Below, one piece after another: positions 54,061-64,000 of a DNA stretch of 64,000 bases. Origin of the DNA: Globisporangium splendens. Lineage: Eukaryota; Oomycota; Peronosporomycetes; Pythiales; Pythiaceae. Within the stretch, counting starts at the first letter, position 1. Each line of letters starts with the position of its first letter. A program made the translations under genes and the position numbers. The stretch lies in assembly GCA_006386115.1 (NCBI GenBank), contig VFIW01000067.1, positions 186,001 to 250,000 of the forward strand, written 5' to 3'. The notes beneath the pieces were generated by a model that had not been told where the DNA came from, did not search any database, and saw only the letters and a program-made list of their open reading frames with translations.

Positions 54061-55134
54061 TCAGTTTTCAAGCACCACGCGGTAGCGGACCGAGCCCTCG
54101 CGAACCATTTGGAGGCCATCGTTCACCTTCGCCATCGGTAGCTTTTGAATGATCGGACGAACGTTCTTCTCCGACGCGACCTTGAGCATGTCCTTGATAT
54201 CTTGGATCGAACCGATCGCACTGCCGGTGAAATTAATGCTCTTCATCATCAGCAAAAACGGTGAAAACGTCACGTTGTCGTTTGGAGCACCCAACATCAC
54301 GACCGTGCCTCCTGTGTGCAACAGTGCCAAGTACGTGTTGTACGGCATGTTGGTCGCATCTGCAGTGATCAGCAACACATTCACTGACGAAGTAGCTTTC
54401 TGCGCTTGTTCTGGGTCGCTCAGGTTGTAGAACTCTTCGGCTCCGAGGCTTCGGATCTCCTGCTCCTTGTTTGCGGAGCGCGAGAACGCGATGGGTGTGG
54501 CACCCAACGCGCGGATGAACTGGATCGCAATGTGGCCAAGGCCACCGATACCAATCACACCGACACGATCGCCAGGCTTCACGTTGTGTTTTTTCAATGG
54601 AGTGAAAACAGTGGCGCCGGCGCAGAGCAATGGAGCCGCGACGTCCGATGGGATGTTGTCCGGGATCTTGAACGCGTAGTCGTTCAGCACGCGGATGTAG
54701 TCGGCGTAGCCACCGTAGGTTGGGGTGCCATCTTCGTACTTCGTATTGTACGTCCATACACATCGGCTGCAGTAAGAGTCAGCGCCGCTAGCACACTCAG
54801 CACACGGACGCTCCTTGTCTTTGTTGAGACAGGCCCACACTTGCGCACCGACACCAACACGGTCGCCGACAGCGAGAGTAGTGACAGCGGAGCCAACAAG
54901 AGTAACGACGCCGATGATCTCGTGACCAGCAACGCATGGAAACGGAGTTGGACCCCAGCCACAGTCCAGGGTGTGGACGTCAGAGCCACAGATGCCACAG
55001 TGCGAGATCTTGATCTCGACGTCTTCGGCGCCGAGCGGACGCGACTGGTACTGCCAAGGCTTGACCTCTCCACCTTGTTCGAAGCCAGCGTAGGCGTTGA
55101 TAGTGTGTGGCGCAGCAGTGTTGGTGGATGACAT
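54061..55134 (-). CDS. Zinc-dependent alcohol dehydrogenase, CAD/ADH6-like (copy 2)
   Basis: 357 residues, single exon, paralogue of 6326-7387. It keeps SHCGICGSDVHTLDCGWG, the AGHEIIGVV motif, GVIGIGGLGHIAIQFIRALG and SRSANKEQEI. The structural-zinc loop has the same extended spacing (ACLNKDKERPCAEC then SYC). It differs from copy 1 in the tail of the substrate pocket (MMKSINFTGSAIGS). The upstream region retains the initiator-like CATTCTGCAAATT at 55206-55218. The last 595 bp is repeated at 56979-57573. Confidence 0.92.
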   Translation of the reverse strand: MSSTNTAAPHTINAYAGFEQGGEVKPWQYQSRPLGAEDVEIKISHCGICGSDVHTLDCGWGPTPFPCVAGHEIIGVVTLVGSAVTTLAVGDRVGVGAQVWACLNKDKERPCAECASGADSYCSRCVWTYNTKYEDGTPTYGGYADYIRVLNDYAFKIPDNIPSDVAAPLLCAGATVFTPLKKHNVKPGDRVGVIGIGGLGHIAIQFIRALGATPIAFSRSANKEQEIRSLGAEEFYNLSDPEQAQKATSSVNVLLITADATNMPYNTYLALLHTGGTVVMLGAPNDNVTFSPFLLMMKSINFTGSAIGSIQDIKDMLKVASEKNVRPIIQKLPMAKVNDGLQMVREGSVRYRVVLEN

Positions 55135-55205
55135 CGTGTCTGGGTGTACGCGAGCGAATGGGTGAGTTGGTGGGTCGGTGGAGGCTGAGTTGATGCTGAG
55201 GAAGC

Positions 55206-55218
55206 AATTTGCAGAATG
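55206..55218 (-). promoter_or_regulatory. Initiator-like core promoter of ADH copy 2
   Basis: On the minus strand CATTCTGCAAATT is a near match to CATTYYNCAWTTT (one mismatch), 71 bp upstream of the ATG and followed by TTGCTTCCTCAGCATCAA, almost as in copy 1. Confidence 0.55.
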
Positions 55219-55302
55219 GTGAGGGAGTTGAAATTATGAGTGATGAAGGGTAGCGGGGAGTTTTCACCTTTTCGCTCTACTGATGGTACTGGCGCCTGGT
55301 CC

Positions 55303-55879
55303 ATGGCCTCTTGGCGGCGAGCTTTGATTACGGTAGGCGAATGGTTGCGCTATAGATCGGCCTGCACAACTTTTCAGTCAGTCTATCCACTCCTTCATAA
55401 CTCCTGCAAGATATATTTCCTTTTTAGTTTAGACAGGTGTGCCAGATGCACAGCATCAGACAGACACATCGATTAAAAGCAGACAAAAAAGGGCATCTTT
55501 TCAATCTATCCTCCGATTTCAGTCACCTATATCTTCAAGTACCCTGACAACATCAATCGATCAAATAAAAGAGGCAATGGTTACCGATGTCTACAGCAAT
55601 TAGAGTGCTCTCACTGTGTTGAAGGATATATATTTATACCCCTTCATTTCTGATCAACGTCATTGTGGCAAAAAATGGAGAGAGCAAAAGGCACTGGGTC
55701 CGATCTACAGCGCAAGCACCGACCTGTCGCAATCAAACGAGCTCTTGGCCAACGAGCGCAACCCTGGCGAGCCGACCGCAATCGTACTGTTTACTCTCCC
55801 TTTCCAGTCCGTTTGTCGTTTTGAAACAGGTCGGAAATGGAGGTACCAAGGGGCTGGCTAAAACCATTTCGAACGCCCA
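55303..55879. other. Intergenic, nothing recognised
   Basis: About 580 bp upstream of ADH copy 2. No gene recognised; short ORFs lack domains. Confidence 0.45.
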
Positions 55880-56319
55880 CCCCTACGAGCGCTGCAACTC
55901 GGAACCTCTTCGTTACCGCTTGCTGAAAGCCTGTTGGCGACTTTTCGGACACATTCTCAGGCGATCAGATGACATCCAAGCCAACCTCGCGATGACAGCA
56001 TACTTCGATAACCTGTCCAGCCCGCGCTAGCAGGGCCGACGACCTACGATGCTCCTGAGCCGACTCGACTCCGACCTCCAGCTCTCGCAATTCGAGCTTA
56101 CCCTCGGCGACATTGACGACTTGGAGTTCCTTCGCGCCTTTGCACTAGACCGACAGCAACGGAAGAACCACATCACCGATCTCATCAACGCCCTCCCCCG
56201 TGGATGGTTCTACGTATGCGAATACTACATGAGTATGCTAGGTTAGTCTGTGTTAGCTTAGTCTCGACTCATAAGGTTGCCGCGAAACACGTTACTACTA
56301 CTACTACTACTATTACTAC
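55880..56319 (+). mobile_element. 5'-truncated LINE relic with (TAC)n tail (LINE-C)
   Basis: The reading LLKACWRLFGHILRRSDDIQ, then an in-frame TAG (56028-56030) and QGRRPTMLLSRLDSDLQL, matches the C-terminal end of non-LTR reverse transcriptases (the FGHxLRR ... GRRPT region). It continues DLEFLRAFALDRQQRKNHIT. About 50 bp after the ORF end lies a TAC microsatellite (56293-56319), the usual 3' tail of RTE-type LINEs. Confidence 0.65.
56293..56319 (+). repeat. (TAC)n microsatellite
   Basis: A tract of TAC/ACT units with one interruption (TATTAC), forming the probable 3' tail of LINE-C. Confidence 0.85.
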
Positions 56320-56329
56320 AAGGGACTGG

Positions 56330-56978
56330 GTGTTTTGTCGAGGGGTGCACCATGCGCATGCCACCCATTCATTCTCCATCAAAGTAGGTCTGGTCTGTGC
56401 TTTAAAAACGCTCTGTCGGGTGGTGCCCACGGTTCGAGGTCCGTTCGTCGTGTCTCGCCGAGTCAGGAGTGTCTTGGTACAGCGGCGTAGTTGCTTGACT
56501 TACGCAATTCTGAGCAAGGTCAGTGTAACCATCATTCCCCTCGTCTTCGTACGTGGTTAGAACTAGGGAGTTTGCAGTCACCAAATCGTCATTAGTCGCA
56601 TCAGCGAGGATGATTTACCTGGCAACGGCATTCACAATGCTAAAAGATGCTGATCACGGCTTGGTCTTACCTCAGCGGGAAGTGCCGTCCTGGACGGCTG
56701 CGTTGCTTTTTCTACGCTCAGGCGGCGTCGCAAACATTGTCATGACACAGTGCAGCGCCAAGATCGTTCAAATGAGACCTAGGACCACATCCAACTTAGC
56801 AGACTAGCACGATATCAATCAGCTCACAGAGCAAAGTGGCACGATTCTATTTCCTCGCGGGGATGACAAAACTACCCAGTACATACCTTTTGCATTGCAT
56901 TACATTTACGCCAATTCAGTATAAACCAGACCAAACAAACCTTAACCGAAGCATAAGAGTTCAGAAGTTTACACTACC
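56330..56978. other. Intergenic, nothing recognised
   Basis: About 650 bp between LINE-C and the ADH fragment. Only short ORFs without domains. Confidence 0.5.
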
Positions 56979-57573
56979 TCAGTTTTCAAGCACCACGCGG
57001 TAGCGGACCGAGCCCTCGCGAACCATTTGGAGGCCATCGTTCACCTTCGCCATCGGTAGCTTTTGAATGATCGGACGAACGTTCTTCTCCGACGCGACCT
57101 TGAGCATGTCCTTGATATCTTGGATCGAACCGATCGCACTGCCGGTGAAATTAATGCTCTTCATCATCAGCAAAAACGGTGAAAACGTCACGTTGTCGTT
57201 TGGAGCACCCAACATCACGACCGTGCCTCCTGTGTGCAACAGTGCCAAGTACGTGTTGTACGGCATGTTGGTCGCATCTGCAGTGATCAGCAACACATTC
57301 ACTGACGAAGTAGCTTTCTGCGCTTGTTCTGGGTCGCTCAGGTTGTAGAACTCTTCGGCTCCGAGGCTTCGGATCTCCTGCTCCTTGTTTGCGGAGCGCG
57401 AGAACGCGATGGGTGTGGCACCCAACGCGCGGATGAACTGGATCGCAATGTGGCCAAGGCCACCGATACCAATCACACCGACACGATCGCCAGGCTTCAC
57501 GTTGTGTTTTTTCAATGGAGTGAAAACAGTGGCGCCGGCGCAGAGCAATGGAGCCGCGACGTCCGATGGGATG
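56979..57573 (-). pseudogene. ADH copy 2 3'-half duplicate
   Basis: 595 bp, by eye identical to 54061-54655. It covers the C-terminal part of the dehydrogenase (Rossmann domain to the stop) and lacks the catalytic-zinc N-terminal half. Homology stops exactly at the first base of the stop codon on one side and inside IPSDVAAPLL on the other. The ORF extends a few codons into unrelated DNA (to 57611), without a promoter. Confidence 0.93.
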
Positions 57574-57700
57574 ATGATTTGTTTCATAATCGACTGAGTA
57601 TGAGGATGCACGAAAGGTTGTTGTATCGTGGTGATCTATATAATCAACCATCGTTCCCTTGCCACTCACAAAATGACCAATGGTTGATACTTTAGATTAA

Positions 57701-58337
57701 TAGAAGTATGGGCGACGGCGCGTTTGTATTTCGATGGAGGTGCACGCGGCAACCCAGGTCCAGGAGGAAGTGGATGGACTCTCACCTTCCTGAATGAACG
57801 CAGCAATCGATGGGAACTCAAAGCATGCGGCTATGGGTACATGGGATCAGAAGTCACGAACAATTGATGCGAATAAAGCGCGCTGAAAGATGGTCTGGCA
57901 TACAGTGCACACTACCTACAGCACTATGAAGTCAAGTTGGAAGTCTTCGGAGACAGCCAAGTGGTTATCGCATCCCTGAACGGGTTCTCTTCAATATGCC
58001 AGACCAAGTTGCAGCCTCTAGCAGTTCGGGTAAACCAAATCATCGCCAACTTTGCATGGACCTCCTGGAATCACACAAAACGAGAACAAAACAAAATGGC
58101 CGATCTTCTCGCCAACATGGCAATGAACTCCAAGAATACGAAGATACTCGCCGACGAATCGCGGGGAAACGATCAAGTTGTTATGTCCCAAGTCGCAGCT
58201 CTACTCGACAATGATATCGGTGCAAGACCGTCAAAACTAAGAAACACCTCACTGTCAGCGGTGTTGATGAGACTCCAGAATTCTTGAACTGAACGTAGTC
58301 ATAAGTTACATAGAATTACATTCTCTCTCTCACACAC
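57701..58337 (+). mobile_element. LINE-A3: 3'-end fragment (RNase H)
   Basis: 5'-truncated copy that starts just before the RNase H domain (TAGAAG-ATGGGCGACGGCG) and runs through LYFDGGARGNPGPGGSGW to the 3' tail. It carries the same TGA (57865-57867) and TAA (57874-57876) around the catalytic Glu as A1 and A2. The ORF 57937-58287 encodes VFGDSQVVIAS and REQNKMADLLANMAM. Confidence 0.9.
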
Positions 58338-58519
58338 ACTTTCGATCTAGCCTTTTACAGGACAGACAGTGTTTGTGCCAGATTTTTGTATCGGGAGTAC
58401 AAGTACCACGACGACAATCGACAGTCCACTACAAAGATCATCGGACAGGGGTGAGTATACTGAACTGAGTATTCAAGCCTCTATAAAGAGCGATAAGCAA
58501 CAGCTTTCTCCTGAGGTCT
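58338..58519 (+). mobile_element. LINE-A4: 5'-end fragment
   Basis: About 180 bp matching the 5' end of LINE-A1 in the same orientation: GATCTAGCCTTTT, then AAGTACCACGACGACAATCG, GAGTATACTGAACTGAGTAT and CTTTCTCCTGAGG. It follows LINE-A3's 3' tail without a gap and stops before the ORF1 ATG. Confidence 0.88.
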
Positions 58520-58828
58520 AACGGCATATTGGTGGTTGCTGTATCAAATTTGCCATCATTCATGGTGTGGGTATTATTACTGAACTCTATCATGATTGTG
58601 AAAGTTCACCTTCAAAGCTGGAGGCTGAACCAAATGGGAAGCCTCCGATTCTCGTTTCAAATAAAGCAGCGAGGATATGGATCATACGCGAGAAAAGGTG
58701 GGTCTACAATGCTCATCTGGACCATGTCCCTCGAGAGAGCGCAGGTCGCAATGCAAGACCAACAATTGACTGGCATTTGTCATCTCACTCACAGCCACAC
58801 CCTCTCGTGCCGTCTCGACTTGCTCCTT
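58520..58828. other. Intergenic, unassigned ORF
   Basis: About 310 bp. A plus-strand ORF (58567-58860) contains PPILVSNKAARIWIIREKRW, which I cannot assign. It overlaps the 3' end of the dehydrogenase gene on the other strand and is probably a relic. Confidence 0.35.
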
Positions 58829-59973
58829 TTACTCTTTGGTATCTTTGCGCGCGCGCTTGATAGCGTCTGAGACGTCGACACCACGCGACTCGCACACGCC
58901 CAAGCCAATGGCTGACCAGTCCAAGTCGCTGCGGCCCTTGGCGCGCTCGCTCAGGAAGCGATCGATGAGCACCGAGAGGAAGGGCATCGGCACCTTGTTT
59001 TGCAGCGCCATTTGGTGCGCGAGGCGCTGGTCCTTGTACCCGAGCTCGAGAGCAAAGCCACCGGGGCGATGGTCGCGTTCCGAGACGCGTTGACCGTATC
59101 CCTTATGGATCACAGAGTTGAGGAACGTGTTGCTGTAGAACTGCATCGCTTGGACGCGGTCCACGCCGTTGGTCTCGACAAGCGACAGCGCTTCAGCCAT
59201 GGATTCGATCGCCGACGCGATCAAAAAGTTGCCACACAGCTTGACTGCATTCGCAGCGCCAGCGTCTTCGTTGCTAAAGTTGTACACCCCAGCACTTGTG
59301 CACTTGAGCCATTGTGTAGCGGTTTCGACGGCCTCAGCGTTGGATCCAGAGATCACAAAGTTCGCTTGCAGCGCTTCCATACCGTCGGGGCGTGCAAAAA
59401 TGGGGGCAGCGATGTACGACGCACTCTTTTCGTTGTGCTTCGTGTCGAGATGGCGAGACGTGTCAGGATGGATCGTCGAGCAGCTCACGTGCAGTGCACC
59501 CGGTGCGAGGTTTGCGAGCAACCCGGATCCAGGCTTCGTGGCATCACCGAGCACGACGCTCGTGAGCACTTCGTCGTTCGGGAGCACCGAGAAAACCGTG
59601 GTCACGCTGGACGCGACCTCTTCGACAGAGGATGCAGCACGTCCACCGAGTCGCACCAAACGGTTCACATTGTCCTTGTTCGTGTCGAAGCAGAGCACGT
59701 CGTGTCCATTCTTGACAAAGTTGTGCGCCATGGGCAGCCCCATGTTGCCGAGTCCAACGAACCCGATCGTCTTTCCGCTTTGTGCTGCTCGATAGCACAA
59801 CACAGAGAGAAATACAAGCGCATAGGTCAGTTATGACGGTCAGATGCTGCAGCAGGCGATGAAAAGAACGTACTCGCAAGCGTGCGCTGCATCGTCCAGC
59901 GCGTTCTCGCGGCGGCGGCGGCGACAGCGTGGCGGTAGGCACTCGAGGCGGTGGCTTTGCGCAGCATCTGCAT
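58829..59973 (-). CDS. 3-hydroxyisobutyrate dehydrogenase-like, mitochondrial
   Basis: NAD-dependent beta-hydroxyacid dehydrogenase, expected to act in valine breakdown in mitochondria. Two exons: 59874-59973 and 58829-59787, joined in phase by a GTACGT...GAG-AG intron, giving 352 residues. Exon 1 (MQMLRKATASSAYRHAV, then Ala/Arg-rich) is a good mitochondrial presequence. The Rossmann start is TIGFVGLGNMGLPMAHNFVK. It continues with DEVLTSVVLGD, VSCSTIHPDTSR, the catalytic-region GAANAVKLCGNFLIASAIES (Lys) and GGFALELGYKDQRLA. Other members of the family (glyoxylate reductase, 6-phosphogluconate-like) are possible. Confidence 0.9.
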
Positions 59974-60089
59974 GTGCGTTTGTTGTGGTGGGGGGCTGAG
60001 AAAGTGGGAATGGAGCGGAGGGAAGACGTCGCTTGTGGCGCTTGCTGGTAGTTCTGATAATGATGAGGGAGAGTGCATCATGACGTGCA

Positions 60090-60421
60090 CTCTGGCATGA
60101 ACCCATCTTCACTTGGATGCCTTTCGAAAAGCATAACCCTCTGCAACTGCATAGTCACACTGTTTAGTATTTTTGTCTCTCTATACTTCTACATCTAACA
60201 AAGTTTATCTCTTCGAACCTGCATATGCACTATCAAAGGTGTATCCAAACTTAACGTGGCGCACACTATTTGATGTCCCTCTTGGCTTCTCTCTTTTTTG
60301 GAATGGGGAGATGAGATGCCCTGAAGGGAGCAGAGTAAGAATACCAGCGCGCACAACAAGCGGTGGTTACTGGGGCAGCGCGTGGTTTTCTACCGGTATT
60401 TTCTGAGTAAAAGCACTCGAT
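60090..60421. other. Divergent intergenic region
   Basis: About 330 bp between the HIBADH-like gene and the hAT-derived gene. No RNA gene or repeat recognised. Confidence 0.5.
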
Positions 60422-63195
60422 ATGGGGGGAAAGCGTAGTGAAGTGGACGATGGCGCCAGCGGCAATGCATCCAGCGCCGCGGCGGCCAGCGTCTCGGCTG
60501 ATAGTGCGGCAGCGGTAGGCGCCAGCGCGACCAGTGCCGCCGTCGTGGCCGCGGCGATCAACTCGGCCGCCCTGGCGCTCACGTCGTCGGCGTCCGCGTC
60601 GCTGACGGGCACGGCGAGCGTCTCGGCTGTGTGGTCGTACTTTGAGAAGGACGCCATGGGCAACTCAGTCTGCAAGTTCTGCGACCGCATGATCAAGGGC
60701 CACCACTCGTCCAACCTGCTCTCGCATCTGCGCACCGCCGGACGTACGGACCCAGCGCACCAGCAGGCCAACAACGCCTGCGAGGAACACCGCGAGAACA
60801 AGCGCGCTGTCAAGAAGCAGAAGCTCGCGATGCCCTCGCCCGCGGATCTCATGAATGTGTATCCGCAGCTGGCGGCGGCACTTGCTGTGGGTGCGCCTTC
60901 GCTTGCGGTGCTGCAGGGGAAGCAAGCCGCGAATCTGCCGTTTGGCGGCGCTACTGCCTTCCAGGCGGCCAGTGTGCCTGCGGCGACGACAGCGGCTGCG
61001 ACCGTCGCGGCGACATTGACGAAAGACCAGCGCGACGGCATCTCGGCGTTTGGCTCGCACGGGATTGCGCTGACTCAAGAGCAAATCACGCAAGACCTTG
61101 GTGCGTGCGTCTTCATTTTGTGTAATGTGTCTTTGATGTCAAGCTCATCTTCTCTTTCTTCTTTGCTTTGTGTGTGAATTTCGTAGCCCTGACGGCGCTT
61201 TTGGACAATTTGCCGCTCAATTTTGCAACGAAACCGGGATTCCAGTACTTTTTCCAGCAATTGCTCGGTGACAAGCGGTTCCCGTGCCCAAGCGAAGACG
61301 CGATCGCGAAAAGCATCGTGATGCTGCACGAAAGCATGTTTCTCGCGACCAAAGAGCTCCTGCAAAAGGCCAAATCGGTACACAATCAGACGCATTGCAT
61401 TGTGTAGGGCGTTCGTCCAATGCCTAACACTGGCTCTTGCATCCTTCTAGGTTGGCGTGTCGCTCGAGACGTGGAAATTCCCAGCCGTGGACGCACCAAA
61501 GCCGAAGCAGTACTTGGCGATCAAGGTCCATTTCAGCATCAACTTTCGCTTGTACGACATCGTGCTGGGGTGCATCTCCAGTGAGGAGATCATGAGCATC
61601 GACGGATTGAAGAGCATTCTGGACCAGTACTTTGAGGTATGCTCTCGTACTGCGGCACCTGATTTCAATGAATTGTAGATAGCCTGACTTAATGTTCCTG
61701 CGTGGCTGAATTACTTTTCGTACTGCAGCGTGTGAATATCAAGGACAAGGTCATCGCGCTTGTGAAAGACGATCTCCCACTCGTGGATCAAGACAGCAAC
61801 GCATTCGCGGTCTCAGACATTCCTTCGCTTTTCGTTGGCGCGAACCTCGATGCCCGCATCGGCTCGTCTTCTCACGCGCCACAGGAAACTATCTTGATCA
61901 AGTCGGCTGTTGCGTATTTGCGTCAGTGCTTGACGAAGCGAGCTTTTGTCGACGCGTTCCCTGCGATCGTGCGTGCGTTCGAGTCGTTTATCGAGCGATT
62001 CACGAGCAACCGCGATGCGTTTGCGCAGTTGAAGACCAAGCACCCGTTCTTCGACTTGAAAGCCGGGCTCTCGGACACGGAATCGTACTACGATTTCATC
62101 CGTAGCTTCCAGGATACGCTGCTGACGTTGGAGCAGCTCTCCCACGATTACGAGATCGAATTCGTCGACATTGCGGTCGTCGAGTGGATTGGCTTCATGG
62201 TCAAGAAGCTTCGTCCGTTTTTGCGGTACACAGACGCACTGGAGGGCGAGAAGCGGAAGAAGACGGGGAGAGACAAGGAAGTCAACAAGAACGGACTCTC
62301 GAGTGTGTCGACACTCGCCGCAGCGCTCGCGATTTATGCGGACCGCCAAGCCGTCACCGATGGACTGGCGCCACATATGGATCCACCGGCATGGAAGCAG
62401 TTTTTTGAGCAACTGGCACGCGAACTGCGGGATCAATTTGCAGCACTGCCTCCGATTTGTTATGCGGCGACTCTGTTTGACCCAAGATACAAGGACAAAG
62501 AGTATTGCTACGTGTCGTCCGAGATCGAGTGTGAAGCAGGAAAATCGTACCTGCGTCGCTTGTTTGCGTTCTCGCCGGACGACGAAGGTGCTGCGGCAGC
62601 AACGAACGCGGCGATCAAGGTGACCAGCGACTCGTATGGCATGTCGGATCTGGAGAAGGACGAGCTCAAGGGAGCGCTTCGAGTGACGTCGGACGACGTG
62701 ATCCACACTGGCGGCAGCGACGATGCGCAGGACGATGAAGACGAAGATTTGCTTGCGCACTTGCCATCGGGCTCGAAGGACAGTACGCAAGCAGACAACG
62801 AGTACGTCGTGACGTGGCAAAAGGAGCTCAGCGCGTATTTGACGCTTCCTGTGGCCGATCGCAATGTGGATCCGCTGGGCTGGTGGAAAGCCAACCAGTT
62901 GCGGTTCCCGTTGATCGCTCCGTATGCCGAGATTGTCCTGTCGCTGCCAGCAGCCTCGTCGAGTGGCGAGAGTGTTCGCACTGACATTCGTCGCGTGCTG
63001 CTTCGCACCGAAGGCGTCGCGTACGAGCCTGCTCTCGTGAACTACCCGTCACTGATCGAGGCGTTCCTGTGCTTCCAGAAGAACAAGGAGTACGCCATGG
63101 ACTGGTTCCGCAGCAGTAACCCGGATGCCGTTGCGGCATCGCTGAGCTCGGACCTCGACAACGCCAATAGCTTCAAGCACATTGAGAACGTTTAA
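60422..63195 (+). CDS. hAT-transposase-derived protein with BED zinc finger
   Basis: Four exons join in phase: 60422-61100, 61187-61377, 61451-61636 and 61729-63195, giving 840 residues. After an Ala/Ser-rich N-terminus a BED-type finger reads [20 protein letters not shown] (C-x2-C then H). The central region has [20 protein letters not shown] and the hAT-like [19 protein letters not shown] and [17 protein letters not shown]. The C-terminal dimerisation module is [20 protein letters not shown] then [13 protein letters not shown]. Clean introns and intact frames with no terminal inverted repeats or 8-bp duplication seen at the edges suggest a domesticated host gene (ZBED-like) rather than a mobile copy. 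Confidence 0.82.
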
Positions 63196-63457
63196 GCACG
63201 ACACATCCCGGATCGCGACAGCAAACAAATGTGCAAATACGAGCAATGTGTCCATGTGCGTGCAGTAGGGGGCTTTGTCTGGCTGAAGCATTTTGCCGAT
63301 TTGATATATCTCCATGTTTTCACTTTCTGGGTAAATCAGCCAGCCACTAGGAATATATCCAAACAAAAAATACCAAAAACAAACAAAAAGTTGTATGCAA
63401 CTTACAGAACATCTCGACTACAGGCAGAAGGCACATTTCCATTCCTGTGGATGTTAG

Positions 63458-64000
63458 CTACACTGTTGTAGACTCCATAGTTGGCCGCACAGACCCTGCA
63501 GACCGGGCTGCCGACGCAAACGCTTCGCCGTGCACGTTGCTAATTTCCGCATTGCGCAGGAATGCGCCCAAGGCGCCAAGGTAACCTTCGTGCTTGCAGA
63601 AGCGCGCTTCCATCGTGCCTTTCGACCAAAAGTTAATCGCATACGCGAGCGTGCGCGACGAGATTTTGTTGTGACGCAGAAAGTTGCCCACAAAGAAGAT
63701 GCGCTTCGTATTGTACAAACACGAGTTGAGGAACGCGATTTGCCCGATATTCTGCGTGATCATCACCAGCAGCGAGCGCGCGAGGTCAGCGTCGCTCACG
63801 CTCTCACGGGGGACCGAGATCATTTTGCCAAAACTGCTCGCAACGGCGGTCGCAGGAAGGTTGAATTTGTCGTACGCTCCTCCGTAGATATCACCGACAC
63901 TCATGTCAACCGAGTAGTTGGAGCCATCCACACAGAGATCGAGTGCTTCGTCGTAGGAACGGCACTTGGTCAGCAAACGACAGAGACCCCAGTATGTCCC
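63458..64000 (-). CDS. Pantothenate kinase, C-terminal part (runs off window)
   Basis: Eukaryotic type II pantothenate kinase, the first step of CoA synthesis. The frame is open to the window edge, beginning GTYWGLCRLLTKCRSYDEAL. Family blocks follow: DMSVGDIYGGAYDKFNLPAT, ASSFGKMIS, FVGNFLRHN, SRTLAYAINFWSKGTMEARF and KHEGYLGALGAFLRN. 180 residues are inside the window; the ATP-binding N-terminus lies beyond it. Confidence 0.93.
   Translation of the reverse strand, partial: GTYWGLCRLLTKCRSYDEALDLCVDGSNYSVDMSVGDIYGGAYDKFNLPATAVASSFGKMISVPRESVSDADLARSLLVMITQNIGQIAFLNSCLYNTKRIFFVGNFLRHNKISSRTLAYAINFWSKGTMEARFCKHEGYLGALGAFLRNAEISNVHGEAFASAARSAGSVRPTMESTTV

Noticed and set aside
56430..56470. 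tRNA B-box-like GGTTCGAGGTCC
   Set aside because: No A-box or cloverleaf stems at the required distance.
57590..57690. Short inverted repeat ATCAACCA ... TGGTTGAT near the ADH fragment
   Set aside because: Arms of only about 8 bp with a loop of about 30 bp; expected by chance in a window this size.
7816..58330. In-frame TAG, TGA and TAA in several genes as a sign of stop-codon reassignment
   Set aside because: TRAPPC2L, pelota, ADH, the kinase gene, HIBADH-like and the hAT-derived gene all end at normal stops with family-typical lengths, and the internal stops involve all three codons. Decay, introns or consensus error explain them better.
59000..59836. 278-codon plus-strand ORF opposite the HIBADH-like gene
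   Set aside because: Antisense of a conserved coding exon with Arg/His/Val-rich shadow composition.
61813..62820. 335-codon minus-strand ORF opposite the hAT-derived gene
   Set aside because: Shadow of the conserved plus-strand exon; no recognisable motif.
1..64000. CRISPR arrays, operons, phage or bacterial features
   Set aside because: Spliced eukaryotic genes throughout; no spaced direct-repeat arrays seen.

Overview
The window looks like nuclear DNA of a flagellate-lineage stramenopile, most likely an oomycete of the Pythium/Phytophthora type. The reasons are moderate GC, intron-poor genes with short GT-AG introns (about 60-90 bp), a match to the oomycete core promoter (CATTYYNCAWTTT) in front of a dehydrogenase gene, Ty3/Gypsy and non-LTR retroelements of oomycete character, and a mix of housekeeping eukaryotic genes with a ciliary gene (CFAP69). 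Assignment to a species is not possible from sequence reading alone.

Left part (1-24.4 kb) is gene-dense: a coiled-coil/IQ acidic protein (5' partial), TRAPPC2L, pelota, a zinc alcohol dehydrogenase (ADH copy 1) preceded by an 84-bp perfect hairpin, a CFAP69 orthologue carrying four reading-frame lesions, a REX1-B-like gene, URB2, a membrane/WW-domain locus, a secreted metallophosphoesterase split by a small inversion, and an ankyrin - pseudokinase - kinase protein.

The middle (24.4-41 kb) holds three tandem GNAT acetyltransferase paralogues. A 9.3-kb non-LTR retrotransposon (called LINE-A here) sits between the second and third and is bounded by a 12-bp target-site duplication. LINE-A encodes a CCHC plus OTU-protease ORF1, an APE-type endonuclease/reverse transcriptase ORF2, and a zinc-finger/RNase H module in the -1 frame. 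A PX-ankyrin gene follows.

From 41.1 to 45.9 kb comes a direct 4.75-kb duplicate of 9.36-14.1 kb: the CFAP69 3' part, a whole REX1-B-like gene, and the URB2 5' half. It runs into a retroelement graveyard (45.9-53.8 kb): a Ty3/Gypsy integrase remnant and an older LINE (LINE-B) into which a 5'-truncated LINE-A copy has inserted with an 11-bp target-site duplication.

The right part (54-64 kb) has ADH copy 2, a LINE 3' relic with a (TAC)n tail, a 595-bp duplicate of the 3' half of ADH copy 2, two further LINE-A fragments joined 3' end to 5' end, a mitochondrial 3-hydroxyisobutyrate dehydrogenase-like gene, a multi-exon hAT-transposase-derived gene, and the 3' part of pantothenate kinase.

The strongest points for follow-up are: the 552-bp inversion flanked by 7-bp inverted repeats that splits a phosphatase gene head to head; two nonsense codons at the same RNase H positions in all three LINE-A copies; the -1 frame overlap conserved in two copies; the OTU domain in ORF1; and the shared lesions in the duplicated CFAP69/URB2 segment. 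Several single-base frame breaks fall in short homopolymers, so consensus error remains a live explanation for some broken genes.
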